Part shown: positions 26,816 to 36,690 of the stretch, in pieces | How the letters are laid out: each line of letters begins with the position of its first letter | How positions within the stretch are numbered: the first letter of the stretch is position 1 | Origin: Burkholderiales bacterium | Lineage (GTDB): Bacteria > Pseudomonadota > Gammaproteobacteria > Burkholderiales > Burkholderiaceae_D | Length of the DNA stretch: 64,000 nucleotides | Direction of reading: 5' to 3' | Assembly: GCA_016177875.1 (NCBI GenBank) | Contig: JACOUL010000029.1 | Coordinates: 1-64,000 of the forward strand | Notes under the pieces: model-generated | Told to the model about the DNA's origin: nothing | The model's database searches: none | The model's input: the letters and a program-made list of their open reading frames with translations, nothing else | Made by a program: the position numbers and the translations under genes

Positions 26816-27166
26816 ATGAATGCCGTAACTGAAATGCCCGCACCGATCATTTTTACCGATAGCGCTGCCGCTAAGGTTGCGCAATTGATTGAAGAGGAAG
26901 GTAACCCCGATTTAAAGCTGCGCGTGTTCGTACAGGGCGGCGGTTGTTCCGGTTTCCAGTATGGTTTTACCTTTGATGAAATCGTCAACGAAGACGACAC
27001 CATGATGACCAAGAACGGCGTGCAGCTCTTGATCGATCCGATGAGCTACCAGTATTTGGTCGGTGCGGAAATCGATTACAAGGATGACTTGGAAGGTGCT
27101 CAATTCGTGATCAAGAATCCGAATGCCACCACCACTTGCGGTTGCGGATCGTCATTCTCGGCCTGA
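26816..27166 (+). CDS. erpA: Iron-sulfur cluster insertion protein ErpA
   Basis: 116-aa A-type carrier that delivers Fe-S clusters to apo-proteins. The three conserved cysteines are C44 in [11 protein letters not shown] and C108/C110 in the C-terminal TCGCGSSF. Length and N-terminus are typical for betaproteobacterial ErpA. A TATAAT at 26777-26782 may be its -10 box. GAGGAG lies before the ATG. An intrinsic terminator follows. Confidence 0.96.
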   Translation: MNAVTEMPAPIIFTDSAAAKVAQLIEEEGNPDLKLRVFVQGGGCSGFQYGFTFDEIVNEDDTMMTKNGVQLLIDPMSYQYLVGAEIDYKDDLEGAQFVIKNPNATTTCGCGSSFSA

Positions 27167-27181
27167 TTTTCAAAATCACAG

Positions 27182-27212
27182 AAAAAGCGCGGATTTATCC
27201 GCGCTTTTTTTT
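27182..27212. terminator. Bidirectional terminator between erpA and anmK
   Basis: Perfect stem AAAAAGCGCGGA / TCCGCGCTTTTT with a four-base loop and T runs on both strands. It can serve erpA on the plus strand and anmK on the minus strand. Confidence 0.9.
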
Positions 27213-27220
27213 GTTCGTTC

Positions 27221-28345
27221 TTAGGCGGGATAAAGCGCACCCAGGATACGCGGACCGGATGCGCCGGTGACAGTTGGTAAATTTCCAGGCGTTCGACGGT
27301 CGAATCGATAGGCCAGCCAGGCGAAAGCCAAGGCCTCGACGTGGTTGGGCGCCACACCAAGTGCGGAAGTTAAATCTACCGGAATATCGAGGCCCCGTTC
27401 GTTGAGAGCAGTGCGCAGCTGTTGCATTAAATGCGCATTTTGAGCGCCTCCGCCGCATACAAAAACAGCGCGTGCGGCGGGCGCGTGTACGCGAATCGCA
27501 TCGGCAAGTGTGGTCGCCGTCAGCGCTGCCAACGTGGCTTGCACATCTTCTTTGTCGAGCTGTCCAAAAGCGGCAAGCTTGTTTTTTAACCACGCCATGT
27601 GAAACAGATCGCGCCCGGTGCTTTTGGGCGGCAGCAGCGCGAAGTAAGTTTCATTGCGTAAGGCTTGTAAGAGATCGGGCAAGATCTTGCCGCCCGCCGC
27701 CCAATTACCTTGTTCGTCATAGGGGCGGTCGAGGTGCTCGCCGATCCAGGCATCCATCAATACATTGCCGGGGCCGGTATCGAAGCCGGTGATTTGCTCC
27801 CCCAGAATGCTGATATTGGCAATGCCGCCGATGTTCGCTACGACGCGTGTTTCCTCTGTCTTTGCAAAGACAGCCTGGTGAAACGCCGGAACCAAAGGCG
27901 CGCCTTGGCCGCCGGCGGCGATGTCGCGGCTGCGGAAATCGGCAACGATGTCGATTCTGCTAAGCTCGGCGAGAAGAGCGGGGTTGTTGATTTGACGTGT
28001 ATAACCCAATTCAGGGCGGTGTCGGATGGTTTGGCCATGCACGCCTGCCGCACGAATATCACCGCCGGTTTTGCCTGATTGCCGCAGCAGGTCTTTAATG
28101 CAATTCGCATAGCAGCGCGCCAGGGAATTGGCCGCGTGCGCTTCTCGCTGGATTTCGTCATTGCCCGAAGTTTGCAGCGCCATCAATTCGGTTCGTAATT
28201 CCTGCGTAAAAGGCACATATGCCGACGCTAACGCTTGAACGGCACCACCCTGGTAATCGGGAGGGAGAGAAGCCAAAACGCCGTCCACGCCGTCTAGGCT
28301 GGTACCGGACATCAGGCCGATATAAAGGGAAGAATTAGCGGGCAT
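27221..28345 (-). CDS. anmK: Anhydro-N-acetylmuramic acid kinase
   Basis: 374-aa sugar kinase of cell-wall recycling: it opens and phosphorylates 1,6-anhydroMurNAc to MurNAc 6-phosphate. The signature [16 protein letters not shown] is near the N-terminus, with [32 protein letters not shown] and the [16 protein letters not shown]-site segment. In-frame starts also occur at 28363 (ATG) and 28369 (TTG); I prefer [14 protein letters not shown] at 28345, although a T run instead of a ribosome site lies before it. Downstream of mepM on the same strand, both genes concern peptidoglycan. Confidence 0.94.
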   Translation of the reverse strand: MPANSSLYIGLMSGTSLDGVDGVLASLPPDYQGGAVQALASAYVPFTQELRTELMALQTSGNDEIQREAHAANSLARCYANCIKDLLRQSGKTGGDIRAAGVHGQTIRHRPELGYTRQINNPALLAELSRIDIVADFRSRDIAAGGQGAPLVPAFHQAVFAKTEETRVVANIGGIANISILGEQITGFDTGPGNVLMDAWIGEHLDRPYDEQGNWAAGGKILPDLLQALRNETYFALLPPKSTGRDLFHMAWLKNKLAAFGQLDKEDVQATLAALTATTLADAIRVHAPAARAVFVCGGGAQNAHLMQQLRTALNERGLDIPVDLTSALGVAPNHVEALAFAWLAYRFDRRTPGNLPTVTGASGPRILGALYPA

Positions 28346-28400
28346 AAAAAAACCGTTCGACATAGTCAAGGATTTTACAAGCCTAGACCGGCGAACGGTT
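28346..28400 (-). terminator. Long-loop hairpin with T run between mepM and anmK
   Basis: On the minus strand GAAAAACCGTTCG (28388-28400 region) pairs with CGAACGGTTTTTTT (28346-28359) around a 32-base loop; the seven-T run ends immediately before the anmK ATG at 28345. It has the layout of an intrinsic terminator for mepM, placed so that it also controls entry into anmK. Confidence 0.6.
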
Positions 28401-28411
28401 TTTCTTTGCGC

Positions 28412-29755
28412 TTATTTGGCGGCTAGCTTGATGGCTTTGTCGTCAGCGCGCAGCAAGGCAAAGCGGTGCACCATGTCGGAAGCGACGCTGCGGAAGCGCA
28501 GCAGCTCCAAGCCGGCGAGCGGTTGCGCATTGGGCACATCCACCGACATGGGGTCGCGCGGCTGGTTGTTGACGCGGAATTCGTAATGCAGATGCGGGCC
28601 GGTCGACCAGCCGGTGCTGCCGACATAGCCGATGACATCGCCTTGGTTGACTTTCGTTCCTTTACGAATGCCGCCGGCAAAGCGGCTCATGTGCGCGTAA
28701 GCAGTCGAATAATTTGACCAGTGCTTAATGACTATCACATTGCCATAACCGCCTTGTACGCCTGCAAAGTCAATCACACCGTTGCCGGAAGCACGTATCG
28801 GCGTGCCGCTGGGCGCCGCGAAGTCGACGCCTTTGTGTTGTTTCCAATTGCCGGAGATCGGATGCACACGCATCGCAAAGCCGGAAGAAATTCGTGAGAA
28901 TTCCAAAGGCGATTTGAGGAAGGCCTTTTTCAGCGACTTGCCGTCAAAGCTATAGTAACTGCCGCCGCCGGAGCTGCTCGGTTCGTCAAACCATACCGCT
29001 TGATAGGATTTTCCAGCGTTGATAAATTCGCTTGCCAATACGCGTCCCGAACGTACAAAGTCGCCGTTTTGCCAAAAGGTTTCATAGACAACATTGAAGC
29101 GGTCGCCGCGCCGCAAGTCAGAGGCAAAATCGATATCGGTCGAGAACATATCGACGATTTGCAGGGCTACGCTATCGGGGATTTGCACTAGGTCGGTAGC
29201 GGCAAACAAGGAGGAGCGGATTTCGCCGGTGCGCATCTCAACGCGCCTTTCCAGTACGGCGGGCATTTCGGAAGATTTAAAGCCGTCACCGATGCGCTCA
29301 ACGACGACATTCTTGATCTCGTCGCGGCCGCCGCCGACGGTCGCTGACAGCATTTTCAGTTCGCCGTCGTCCGAAGTTTTTGCTTGCACGCGTTTGCCGG
29401 CACGCAAATTGAGGATGGCGTGGGCGGTTTGATCGTGTTTGATGAAATCGGCGGCAGCATTGTCGTCCACGCCTAAGCGGTTCAGCAGCGTTGCCAGCGT
29501 GTCGCCGGGACGCACCTTTTCTTCTCGGACGTAGACTTGATCGTGTTCTTCCAGGGCGGCGATTTGACTCTTCAGCTCGGGGAGGGCCAATTCTTGGGTA
29601 ATAGATTTCACTGGTAGATCGGACGCGTCGGGCGCCATTGGCGCCACGCCGGCCGCGCCGAACGCGCATACTGCCAAAAATAAAGCGGTGCCGGATACGA
29701 TGCGCGTCTTGCGTGAAGTACCTAACAGCAGTTTGCCGGTCGAACGTAAGCCCAT
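28412..29755 (-). CDS. mepM: M23 family peptidoglycan DD-endopeptidase (MepM-like)
   Basis: 447-aa zinc endopeptidase that cuts peptide cross-links in peptidoglycan. An N-terminal membrane anchor/signal (about residues 18-38, IVSGTALFLAVCAFGAAG) is followed by a LysM/OapA-like segment VRPGDTLATLLNRLG near residue 80. The M23 domain near 290-400 has ligands in QHKGVDFAAPSGTPI and TGPHLHYEFRVN. Start at the ATG at 29755; a TTG codon precedes it in frame. Divergent from tyrS, as in many betaproteobacteria; anmK follows. Confidence 0.93.
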   Translation of the reverse strand: MGLRSTGKLLLGTSRKTRIVSGTALFLAVCAFGAAGVAPMAPDASDLPVKSITQELALPELKSQIAALEEHDQVYVREEKVRPGDTLATLLNRLGVDDNAAADFIKHDQTAHAILNLRAGKRVQAKTSDDGELKMLSATVGGGRDEIKNVVVERIGDGFKSSEMPAVLERRVEMRTGEIRSSLFAATDLVQIPDSVALQIVDMFSTDIDFASDLRRGDRFNVVYETFWQNGDFVRSGRVLASEFINAGKSYQAVWFDEPSSSGGGSYYSFDGKSLKKAFLKSPLEFSRISSGFAMRVHPISGNWKQHKGVDFAAPSGTPIRASGNGVIDFAGVQGGYGNVIVIKHWSNYSTAYAHMSRFAGGIRKGTKVNQGDVIGYVGSTGWSTGPHLHYEFRVNNQPRDPMSVDVPNAQPLAGLELLRFRSVASDMVHRFALLRADDKAIKLAAK

Positions 29756-29903
29756 CAATTTATCTCGCGGTGTAGTTTGATCAGTTAAAATCTGCCGTTT
29801 ATTTTTGTTGTTCTTAAAGGTGCTTTTTGTTGAGCGTCGGCAAGTTGGATAGGCCGAGAATTATACCTAGCACCCAGATAATCTCCAACCAAACTTTAAC
29901 CCA

Positions 29904-31178
29904 ATGAGTGAAAGTTCGAAATTGAGCGCGGATAAGGAAGTCCAAAAAAGTGCTGCATTGCAGCAAAATTTACCGATATCTGATGCGGTAAAGCAAGCCC
30001 TGGCGGTGGTTAAACGGGGTGCCGAAGAATTGCTGATCGAAGAAGACTTTGTCCGCAAACTGGTGCGTGCCGAACAAACAGGCAAACCGCTGCGCGTGAA
30101 GCTCGGTCTAGATCCAACCGCGCCCGATCTGCATCTGGGCCATACGGTCGTGTTGAACAAGCTGCGCCAACTGCAAGATCTGGGGCACACCGTTATTTTT
30201 CTGATCGGCGATTTCACTTCGATGATAGGCGATCCTTCGGGCCGCAATGTCACGCGTCCGCCCTTATCGAAAGAACAGATCGAGGAAAACGCCAAGACTT
30301 ATTTCGCGCAAGCGAGCCTGGTGCTCGATCCGGCTCGAACCGAGATTCGTTATAACTCGGAGTGGTGTAACACCTTGGGGGCCGCCGGCATGATCCAGCT
30401 TGCCGCTCGCTATACGGTGGCACGTATTCTCGAGCGGGATGACTTTACCAAGCGTTTCAAGGCCGGTACGCCGATCTCGGTGCATGAATTGCTGTACCCC
30501 TTGGTGCAGGGCTACGATTCGGTGGCCTTGAAATCGGATCTTGAGATAGGCGGCACCGATCAAAAGTTCAACCTGCTTGTCGGGCGCGAATTGCAAAAAG
30601 ATTGGGGGCAGGAAGCGCAGTGCATTCTCACCATGCCCCTGCTGGAAGGATTGGACGGTGTTGAAAAAATGTCCAAGTCCAAAGGAAACTACATCAGCAT
30701 CACCGAACCGGCAAACACGATGTTTGCCAAGGTGATGAGTATTTCGGACGACATGATGTGGCGTTATTACGAGTTGTTGTCGTTCCGGCCGATGACGGAA
30801 ATTGCACAGTTCAAGAAAGAGACTGAAGAGGGACGCAACCCGCGCGACATCAAAGTATTGCTGGCCAAGGAAATCGTCACGCGCTTTCATTCCGGGCAAG
30901 CTGCGGACGATGCGCTGGCCGACTTCAATAACCGCGCCAAAGGCGGTATTCCCGACGACATTCCGGAAGTGCGGCTTACCGGCGCGCCACTCGGTATCGG
31001 GCAATTACTCAAGCAAGCCAATCTGTGCCCTTCGACGTCGGAGGCTTTGCGCATGGTGGAGCAGGGCGGGGTGCGTATCGACGGCAACGTCATTTCCGAT
31101 AAAGGTTTGAAGGTCGATGCAGGAACTTTCGTTGTGCAGGTCGGCAAGCGTAAATTCGCGCGGGTTACGCTGGCGTGA
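29904..31178 (+). CDS. tyrS: Tyrosyl-tRNA synthetase
   Basis: 424-aa class I synthetase. HIGH-type motif PDLHLGH at about residues 75-81, [12 protein letters not shown] at about 254, and a C-terminal S4 RNA-binding domain ([26 protein letters not shown]). The insertion pattern [16 protein letters not shown] is that of the TyrRZ/type 2 TyrRS. Its stop overlaps the start of dtd (GTGA), so the two are coupled: a synthetase known to mischarge D-Tyr followed by the D-aminoacyl-tRNA deacylase. Confidence 0.97.
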   Translation: MSESSKLSADKEVQKSAALQQNLPISDAVKQALAVVKRGAEELLIEEDFVRKLVRAEQTGKPLRVKLGLDPTAPDLHLGHTVVLNKLRQLQDLGHTVIFLIGDFTSMIGDPSGRNVTRPPLSKEQIEENAKTYFAQASLVLDPARTEIRYNSEWCNTLGAAGMIQLAARYTVARILERDDFTKRFKAGTPISVHELLYPLVQGYDSVALKSDLEIGGTDQKFNLLVGRELQKDWGQEAQCILTMPLLEGLDGVEKMSKSKGNYISITEPANTMFAKVMSISDDMMWRYYELLSFRPMTEIAQFKKETEEGRNPRDIKVLLAKEIVTRFHSGQAADDALADFNNRAKGGIPDDIPEVRLTGAPLGIGQLLKQANLCPSTSEALRMVEQGGVRIDGNVISDKGLKVDAGTFVVQVGKRKFARVTLA

Positions 31179-31630
31179 TTGCTCTTTTGCAGCGAGTCGC
31201 GCAGGCATGCGTGACGGTCGAAGGCAAGTCGGTTGGTACGATTGGGCCGGGTTTGATGGTCTTGCTATGCGCCGAGCGCGGCGATACGGAACAAGAAGCG
31301 GATGCCTTGCTCGCCAAATTATTGGCATATCGCGTTTTTGCCGATGATGCGGGCAAAATGAATCGCAGTGTGACGGATGTGGCAGGCGGTTTGCTGTTGG
31401 TGCCGCAATTTACCTTGGCGGCGGACACGCGTTCCGGTACTCGGCCCTCGTTTACGCCGGCAGCAGCGCCGGAGGAAGGTCGTCGCCTGTTTGATCATTT
31501 CGTACGACAGGCGCAAAGCCGCCATGCAACAGTCGAAACAGGGCAGTTCGGCGCCGATATGCAAGTGACGCTGACCAACAATGGTCCGGTGACATTCTGG
31601 CTACAGGTGCCGCCGAAGAATTTCAAATAA
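31175..31630 (+). CDS. dtd: D-aminoacyl-tRNA deacylase
   Basis: 151-aa DTD enzyme that removes D-amino acids from tRNA. The family motifs are present: N-terminal [35 protein letters not shown] and the C-terminal GPVTFWLQ containing the cross-subunit GP dipeptide. The start is the GTG at 31175, overlapping the tyrS stop by 4 bases. Functionally tied to tyrS by context. Confidence 0.95.
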   Translation: MIALLQRVAQACVTVEGKSVGTIGPGLMVLLCAERGDTEQEADALLAKLLAYRVFADDAGKMNRSVTDVAGGLLLVPQFTLAADTRSGTRPSFTPAAAPEEGRRLFDHFVRQAQSRHATVETGQFGADMQVTLTNNGPVTFWLQVPPKNFK

Positions 31631-31652
31631 TTTCTTGCTTGAGGAGACAGTC

Positions 31653-32294
31653 ATGAAATTGTGGAGCGATTCCTTTGTCAATGGCGGTACGATTCCGGGC
31701 GAATTTGCTTTTGGTGTGATCGATCCGGTCAGTCATGTAAAGTTTTCCGCAAATCGCAATCCTTATTTGGCATGGAGCGATGTGCCGGCTGGAACGCGTT
31801 CGCTGGTGCTGATTTGCCATGACTGCGATGTGCCGTCGCGCGGCGACGATGTGAATCAAGAAGGCAAGAGCGTACCGGCAGATTTGCCGCGCGTGGATTT
31901 TTTCCACTGGACCCTGGTCGATCTATCGCCACGCCATTCCGTCATTCATGCCGGTGCATTTAGCGAAGGCGTGACGCCGCACGGCAAAGCAGGTCCGGGC
32001 ATCGATCACCCAGTTTTTGGCCGCGTGCGCCAGGGCTTAAATGATTACACCGGCTGGTTCGCGGGTGATGCGCAAATGGGCGGCAGCTACTTTGGGTATG
32101 ACGGACCTTGCCCGCCATGGAATGACTCCATTGTTCATCGCTATATCTTTACGCTGTACGCATTGGATGTTGATCGGCTTGCGGTTGAAGGCGACTTCAC
32201 GGGGCAAGATGCGCGTCGGGCGATTGCCGGCCATATTCTCGATCAGGCCGAGTGGATGGGTAAGTACTCGCTAAATCCAACATTGAGCAAATAA
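31653..32294 (+). CDS. YbhB/YbcL family PEBP (Raf kinase inhibitor-like) protein
   Basis: 213-aa phosphatidylethanolamine-binding-protein fold. Conserved features are NPYLAWSDVPAGTRSLVLICHDCDVP near the N-terminus, FFHWTLVDL, and the GYDGPCPPWNDSIVHRYIFTLYALDVDRL segment of the anion pocket. The molecular role of bacterial PEBPs is not settled. Start at 31653 has GAGGAG upstream. It lies 22 bp after dtd and may be the last gene of the tyrS operon. A MITE-like palindrome follows 16 bp after the stop. Confidence 0.9.
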   Translation: MKLWSDSFVNGGTIPGEFAFGVIDPVSHVKFSANRNPYLAWSDVPAGTRSLVLICHDCDVPSRGDDVNQEGKSVPADLPRVDFFHWTLVDLSPRHSVIHAGAFSEGVTPHGKAGPGIDHPVFGRVRQGLNDYTGWFAGDAQMGGSYFGYDGPCPPWNDSIVHRYIFTLYALDVDRLAVEGDFTGQDARRAIAGHILDQAEWMGKYSLNPTLSK

Positions 32295-32310
32295 GCTTGG
32301 CCTGCGCCTA

Positions 32311-32477
32311 GAGCCTGTTATGAACTTGCCTTGGGGCTGCCCGGAGGGTCCGAACGAAAAGGGCGCATCGCGGTGTTGCGCCGCTTGCACAGGGGGCCAC
32401 CCTGTGCGGCGCGCCGCGCCTAGCGCTGCATCCCTTTTCGTTCGAACGTGACCCCAAGGCAAATTCATAACAGGCTC
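32311..32477. mobile_element. 167-bp MITE-like palindromic element with TA target duplication
   Basis: Terminal inverted repeats of 26 bp (25 matches), beginning GAGCCTGTTATGAA and ending at CAAGGC/GCCTTG plus GGGG. Inner arms CGAACGAAAAGGG are repeated inverted at 32351-32363 and 32432-32444, and a central hairpin GCACAGGG / CCCTGTGC occupies 32387-32407. It is flanked by TA on both sides, consistent with a 2-bp target duplication. No coding capacity. This is the structure of a non-autonomous miniature transposable element; the parent transposase is not in the window. Confidence 0.75.
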
Positions 32478-32639
32478 TAGCGGCGTTGGAGGAAATCGAC
32501 AAGTTCTCTCGATATTGCAATTTTTTGCATTAGCCCGTCCTGTTGTGCCCAGGGTTCGTGCTAATCTCAACAGAGCTTTCAAAAAAGCTCAAAAAAATAA
32601 TTAGAACAATTAAAAACAGTTTCATGGGAGGCAGGCACG

Positions 32640-33746
32640 GTGAAATTTAATTTCTTTTCATCGACCGAACCTACGCAATTCCCTACGGCGATCGCGTTAT
32701 CGAATGCTCCTGAAGCACAAGGAGAAGACGAACGCGCGGCGCTGACGGCCGCTTTGCACGTATTGCTGGAAAACTTACCGCAATCGGTCAAGAACAAGGA
32801 CCATATCAAGCGGCTGTGCGATACCGTCTTGGATGCGACGCCGCACTTGCGATTGGTGTGGATCGGCTTCACCGAAGGCGACGATGACAAAGTGATTCCG
32901 CATGCTGCGATCGGCGAGTGCGTTCCCGAAGCCGAGGATTGGCGATTGCCGCGCAGCTGTTTCGAGCATGTCGGCCCTTATTCGCAGGCGTCGTTGGAAA
33001 GCGTCGGCGGCATCAATGACTTGAATTCTTTGTTTTGGCCTTGGCGTGACAATCTCGATGCGTGCAGCGCAAGCTGTGCCTTGGCGATTCCTCTGCGTTC
33101 CGATAAGCCTGACGTACGCGGCTTGATCGTGTTTTATGCGGATGACGTCAGTTATTTCGCCCACACCGGCGCCGCGCCTTTTCGAGCCTTTTGTCACATT
33201 GCCGAAATCATTTGGCAACAGTCGAACCTGTTGCAAATGCTGACGGAAAAGGCGCAGATCGACACTCTCACCGGCTTAATGAATCGCCGCAAGACCAGTT
33301 ACCTGTTGAAAAAAGCCGTCGAGCGCGCCGCTCAGGAAGATGAGTTGTTATCCATCATGCTGATGCGCTTGGAAGGTTTCGGAAAGATTAACGATGTGTA
33401 CGGATGGCGCGCTGCAGATATGCTGCTGGCATCATTTGCACGTGAAATTACCTTGCAAACGCGTGCCCAAGACAAGATCGGGCGCTGGACCGGCGTTGAA
33501 TTCATGACCATATTGCCGCGTACCGACATGCGGCATGCGCAATTCTTGGCGCAGGGTTTATTGGGGTATTTTGCCAGCCATCCGCTTTACGTCAAGCAGG
33601 AATCGATTCTGCTGTCGCTACATATTGGTGTTGCTACCTACGGTCATGAAAATTTGAGCCTGGATGAATTGGTGAATCAGGCCAACCGGAACATGCAGGC
33701 CAGCATAGCCGGCGCGTCGGCGAGCGCTAAAACTCCCGCATATTGA
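32640..33746 (+). CDS. GAF domain protein with degenerate GGDEF and intact I-site
   Basis: 368-aa cytoplasmic signalling protein. Residues about 40-195 resemble a GAF domain (LRLVWIGFTEGDD ... ASCALAIPLRSDKPDVRGLIVFYADD); about 200-365 a GGDEF fold starting DTLTGLMNRR. The diguanylate cyclase motif GGDEF is replaced by TGVEF (about residues 283-287), so catalysis is unlikely, whereas the inhibitory I-site RAQD, five residues upstream, is kept. It would therefore bind c-di-GMP rather than make it. Start is GTG with GGGAGG upstream. The gene follows the MITE; no EAL partner is present. Confidence 0.85.
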   Translation: MKFNFFSSTEPTQFPTAIALSNAPEAQGEDERAALTAALHVLLENLPQSVKNKDHIKRLCDTVLDATPHLRLVWIGFTEGDDDKVIPHAAIGECVPEAEDWRLPRSCFEHVGPYSQASLESVGGINDLNSLFWPWRDNLDACSASCALAIPLRSDKPDVRGLIVFYADDVSYFAHTGAAPFRAFCHIAEIIWQQSNLLQMLTEKAQIDTLTGLMNRRKTSYLLKKAVERAAQEDELLSIMLMRLEGFGKINDVYGWRAADMLLASFAREITLQTRAQDKIGRWTGVEFMTILPRTDMRHAQFLAQGLLGYFASHPLYVKQESILLSLHIGVATYGHENLSLDELVNQANRNMQASIAGASASAKTPAY

Positions 33747-33784
33747 CGTTAAAATAGCGGTTTTGCTTGTCACTTGTTTCCCCC

Positions 33785-34801
33785 GTGAACATCGGCCCTT
33801 ACACATTGCGCAACAATGTCTTTGTCGCTCCCATGGCAGGTGTGACGGATAGGCCTTTCCGCCAATTGTGCAAAGAACTCGGCGCAGGCTACGCGGTATC
33901 CGAGATGGCCGCTTCCAACCCGCGCTTATGGCAAACGGAAAAGAGTTCGCGCCGCATCAACCATGAAGGTGAGATGGAGCCGAAAGCGGTGCAGATCGCG
34001 GGTGCCGATCCTCTCATGTTGGCCGAATGCGCAAAATTCAATGTCGAGCGCGGTGCGCAAATCATCGACATCAACATGGGCTGTCCGGTCAAGAAGGTTT
34101 GCAATAGCTGGTGTGGTTCGGCCTTGCTGCAGGACGAAGCCTTAGTTGCTCGCATTTTGGAAGCGGTGGTTGCGGCGGTCGATGTACCTGTGACTTTGAA
34201 GTTTCGTACCGGCTGGGATCGTGCGCATAAGAATGCCTTGACCATTGCAAAAATGGCGCAAGATGCTGGCATTGCGATGCTGACCCTGCACGGCAGAACG
34301 CGTGCCGACGCTTATAGCGGGGAAGCGGAATACGAAACCATTGCCGCAGTTAAGCAAACCGTTTCGATTCCCGTCGTCGCCAACGGCGACATCGATACGC
34401 CTGAAAAAGCCCAAACCGTTTTGAAAGTAACAGGTGCAGATGCCGTCATGATCGGACGCGCCGCGCAAGGCCGGCCCTGGATCTTTCGCGAGATCGATCA
34501 TTTTTTACGTACCGGCCGGCATTTGCCGCCGCCCTTGGTAAGTGAGGTGCGCACCTTGATGAGTCAGCACTTGCGCGCGCATTATGCGTTTTATGGCGAG
34601 TATTTAGGCGTGCGGACCGCTCGTAAGCACATCGGCTGGTACGTGCGCGATCTGGCGGGCGGCGAACAATTTCGTCAAAAAATGAACCGACTGGAAAATT
34701 GCGACGACCAATTGAATGCCGTCGACGCCTTCTTTGAAATGCAGGCTGATCTAGGCGAACGGTTACAATACGCGTTTGCGCCGGAAAAGCTGGCTGCTTG
34801 A
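33785..34801 (+). CDS. dusB: tRNA-dihydrouridine synthase B
   Basis: 338-aa FMN enzyme that reduces uridines in the tRNA D-loop. The N-terminal IGPYTLRNNVFVAPMAGVTDRPFR, the FMN/substrate segment DINMGCPVKKVCNSWCGSALL with the catalytic cysteine, LTLHGRTR and the VVANGDIDT..GADAVMIGRAAQGRPWIFREI phosphate-binding end are present. I take the GTG at 33785 as start because relatives begin right before IGPYTLRNN; a TTG at 33767 is the other option. fis follows 33 bp downstream, the classic dusB-fis operon. Confidence 0.95.
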   Translation: MNIGPYTLRNNVFVAPMAGVTDRPFRQLCKELGAGYAVSEMAASNPRLWQTEKSSRRINHEGEMEPKAVQIAGADPLMLAECAKFNVERGAQIIDINMGCPVKKVCNSWCGSALLQDEALVARILEAVVAAVDVPVTLKFRTGWDRAHKNALTIAKMAQDAGIAMLTLHGRTRADAYSGEAEYETIAAVKQTVSIPVVANGDIDTPEKAQTVLKVTGADAVMIGRAAQGRPWIFREIDHFLRTGRHLPPPLVSEVRTLMSQHLRAHYAFYGEYLGVRTARKHIGWYVRDLAGGEQFRQKMNRLENCDDQLNAVDAFFEMQADLGERLQYAFAPEKLAA

Positions 34802-34834
34802 TCAACCCGATCTCGATCTCGTTCTTTTTACGCC

Positions 34835-35068
34835 ATGAGCAAAGACAATATTCAAGATGTCGTTAAGAAAAGCCTGGAAAAATATTTCAGGGACTTAGGC
34901 GACTTGCAGCCGACGAATGTCTATGAAATGGTGGTGTTTACCGTCGAGCGCCCTATCCTGGAAGCCGTGATGGCGCGCGCCGAAGGTAATCAATCCTTGG
35001 CGGCCGAGATGCTCGGCATTAATCGCAATACCTTACGCAAGAAATTGCAACAGCACGGCTTGCTTTAG
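34835..35068 (+). CDS. fis: DNA-binding protein Fis
   Basis: 77-aa nucleoid and regulatory protein. The C-terminal helix-turn-helix NQSLAAEMLGINRNTLRKKLQQHGL is almost canonical, and the N-terminal region is that of betaproteobacterial Fis, shorter than the 98-aa E. coli form. Cotranscribed with dusB; it is likely growth-phase regulated, but no sites can be read directly. Confidence 0.96.
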   Translation: MSKDNIQDVVKKSLEKYFRDLGDLQPTNVYEMVVFTVERPILEAVMARAEGNQSLAAEMLGINRNTLRKKLQQHGLL

Positions 35069-35124
35069 TCTTTGCCGCTTGGTAGCGGCTTGCGTCGAAT
35101 TTTTCTCACCTTCCTCGTCTCATC

Positions 35125-36690
35125 ATGATCAAACAAGCTCTCATCTCCGTCTCCGACAAGACCGGCGTGCTGGAATTCGCACGCGCATTGTCCGCGATGG
35201 GCGTCAACATCCTTTCCACTGGCGGTACCGCCAAGCTCTTAGCCGACAATGGTTTGCAAGTAACGGAAGTTGCGGACTATACGGGTTTTCCGGAAATGCT
35301 CGATGGCCGAGTGAAGACCCTGCATCCAAAGGTACACGGCGGGATTCTCGCGCGCCGCGATCTGGCTGAGCACCGCGCGGCCTTGGAGCAGCACGGCATA
35401 CCGACCATCGACATGGTGGTGGTCAATCTTTATCCATTTCAGCAAACGGTCGCAAAAGACCAATGCTCCTTGGAAGATGCGATTGAAAATATCGATATCG
35501 GCGGCCCGGCCATGCTGCGTTCTTCCGCCAAGAATCATAAGGATGTGGTCGTCCTTTGCGATCCGAACGATTACCGGCGCGTGCTCGATGAACTTGGCGC
35601 CAACAAAGGTGAAGTCAGCTATGAAACGCGTTTTGCCTTGGCGAAGAAAGTCTTTGCTCACACCGCGCAATACGACGGCGCCATCACGAACTATTTCACC
35701 TCGCTTGGTGAAGACAAGCAGCATACGACGCGTAGCCCTTATCCGGCGATCTTGAATCTGCATTTCGACAAAGTGCAGGAAATGCGTTACGGCGAAAATC
35801 CGCATCAATCCGCAGCGTTTTATCGTGACACTAAGGCGATTGAAGGCGCGCTCGCCAATTACACCCAGCTGCAGGGCAAGGAACTGTCGTACAACAATAT
35901 CGCCGATGCGGATGCGGCTTGGGAGTGCGTCAAGACCTTTGATGAAACCGCCTGCGTGATCATCAAGCATGCCAATCCTTGCGGTGTGGCGATCGGCACG
36001 AATGTTTTGGAAGCCTACGTCAAGGCGCACCAAACCGATCCGACGTCGGCTTTCGGCGGCATCATCGCCTTTAATCGCGAACTCGACGGTTTTGCCGCCG
36101 AGGCGGTTGCCAAGCAATTCGTCGAAGTCTTGATCGCGCCTTCCTTCTCCGACGAGGCGAAGCGTATTTTCTCCGCTAAGCAAAACGTGCGCTTGTTGCA
36201 AATTCCGCTAGGCAAAGGCGTCAATCAGTATGACTTGAAGCGCGTCGGCGGCGGTTTGCTGGTGCAATCGCCTGATGCGAAAAACGTTACGCGCGATGAG
36301 CTGCGCGTAGTGACGAAGAAGCAACCGACACCGCAGCAAATGCAGGATTTGATGTTCGCCTGGCGGGTGGCTAAGTATGTGAAGTCTAACGCCATCGTCT
36401 TTTGCGGCAATGGCATGACCCTGGGTGTCGGCGCCGGGCAAATGAGCCGCGTCGATTCTGCTCGCATTGCATCGATCAAGGCGCAGAATGCCAATTTGTC
36501 GTTGGTCGGCTCGGCAGTGGCGTCCGATGCTTTCTTTCCATTCCGCGATGGCTTGGATGTGGTGGTCGATGCCGGCGCGACTTGCGTGATTCAGCCGGGC
36601 GGTTCTATGCGAGATCAAGAAGTGATTGATGCCGCGGACGAGCGCGGTGTGGTAATGTTGTTTACCGGCACTCGTCACTTCCGTCATTAA
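35125..36690 (+). CDS. purH: Bifunctional AICAR transformylase / IMP cyclohydrolase
   Basis: 521-aa enzyme for the last two steps of IMP synthesis. The N-terminal IMP cyclohydrolase part (about 1-145) has [27 protein letters not shown] and [14 protein letters not shown]. The C-terminal transformylase has [13 protein letters not shown], the catalytic [11 protein letters not shown] and the terminal [30 protein letters not shown]. Full length. ruvC starts at its last base (TAATG), so the two genes are coupled. Confidence 0.98.
   Translation: MIKQALISVSDKTGVLEFARALSAMGVNILSTGGTAKLLADNGLQVTEVADYTGFPEMLDGRVKTLHPKVHGGILARRDLAEHRAALEQHGIPTIDMVVVNLYPFQQTVAKDQCSLEDAIENIDIGGPAMLRSSAKNHKDVVVLCDPNDYRRVLDELGANKGEVSYETRFALAKKVFAHTAQYDGAITNYFTSLGEDKQHTTRSPYPAILNLHFDKVQEMRYGENPHQSAAFYRDTKAIEGALANYTQLQGKELSYNNIADADAAWECVKTFDETACVIIKHANPCGVAIGTNVLEAYVKAHQTDPTSAFGGIIAFNRELDGFAAEAVAKQFVEVLIAPSFSDEAKRIFSAKQNVRLLQIPLGKGVNQYDLKRVGGGLLVQSPDAKNVTRDELRVVTKKQPTPQQMQDLMFAWRVAKYVKSNAIVFCGNGMTLGVGAGQMSRVDSARIASIKAQNANLSLVGSAVASDAFFPFRDGLDVVVDAGATCVIQPGGSMRDQEVIDAADERGVVMLFTGTRHFRH

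Noticed and set aside
32565..32600. GAGCTTTCAAAAAAGCTC hairpin before the GGDEF-type gene as a terminator
   Set aside because: The stem is followed by A, not T, on the plus strand, and the minus strand has no gene ending here.
35239..36201. 320-codon open frame antisense to purH
   Set aside because: Fully inside a well-supported housekeeping gene, with no recognisable domain; a codon-usage shadow.
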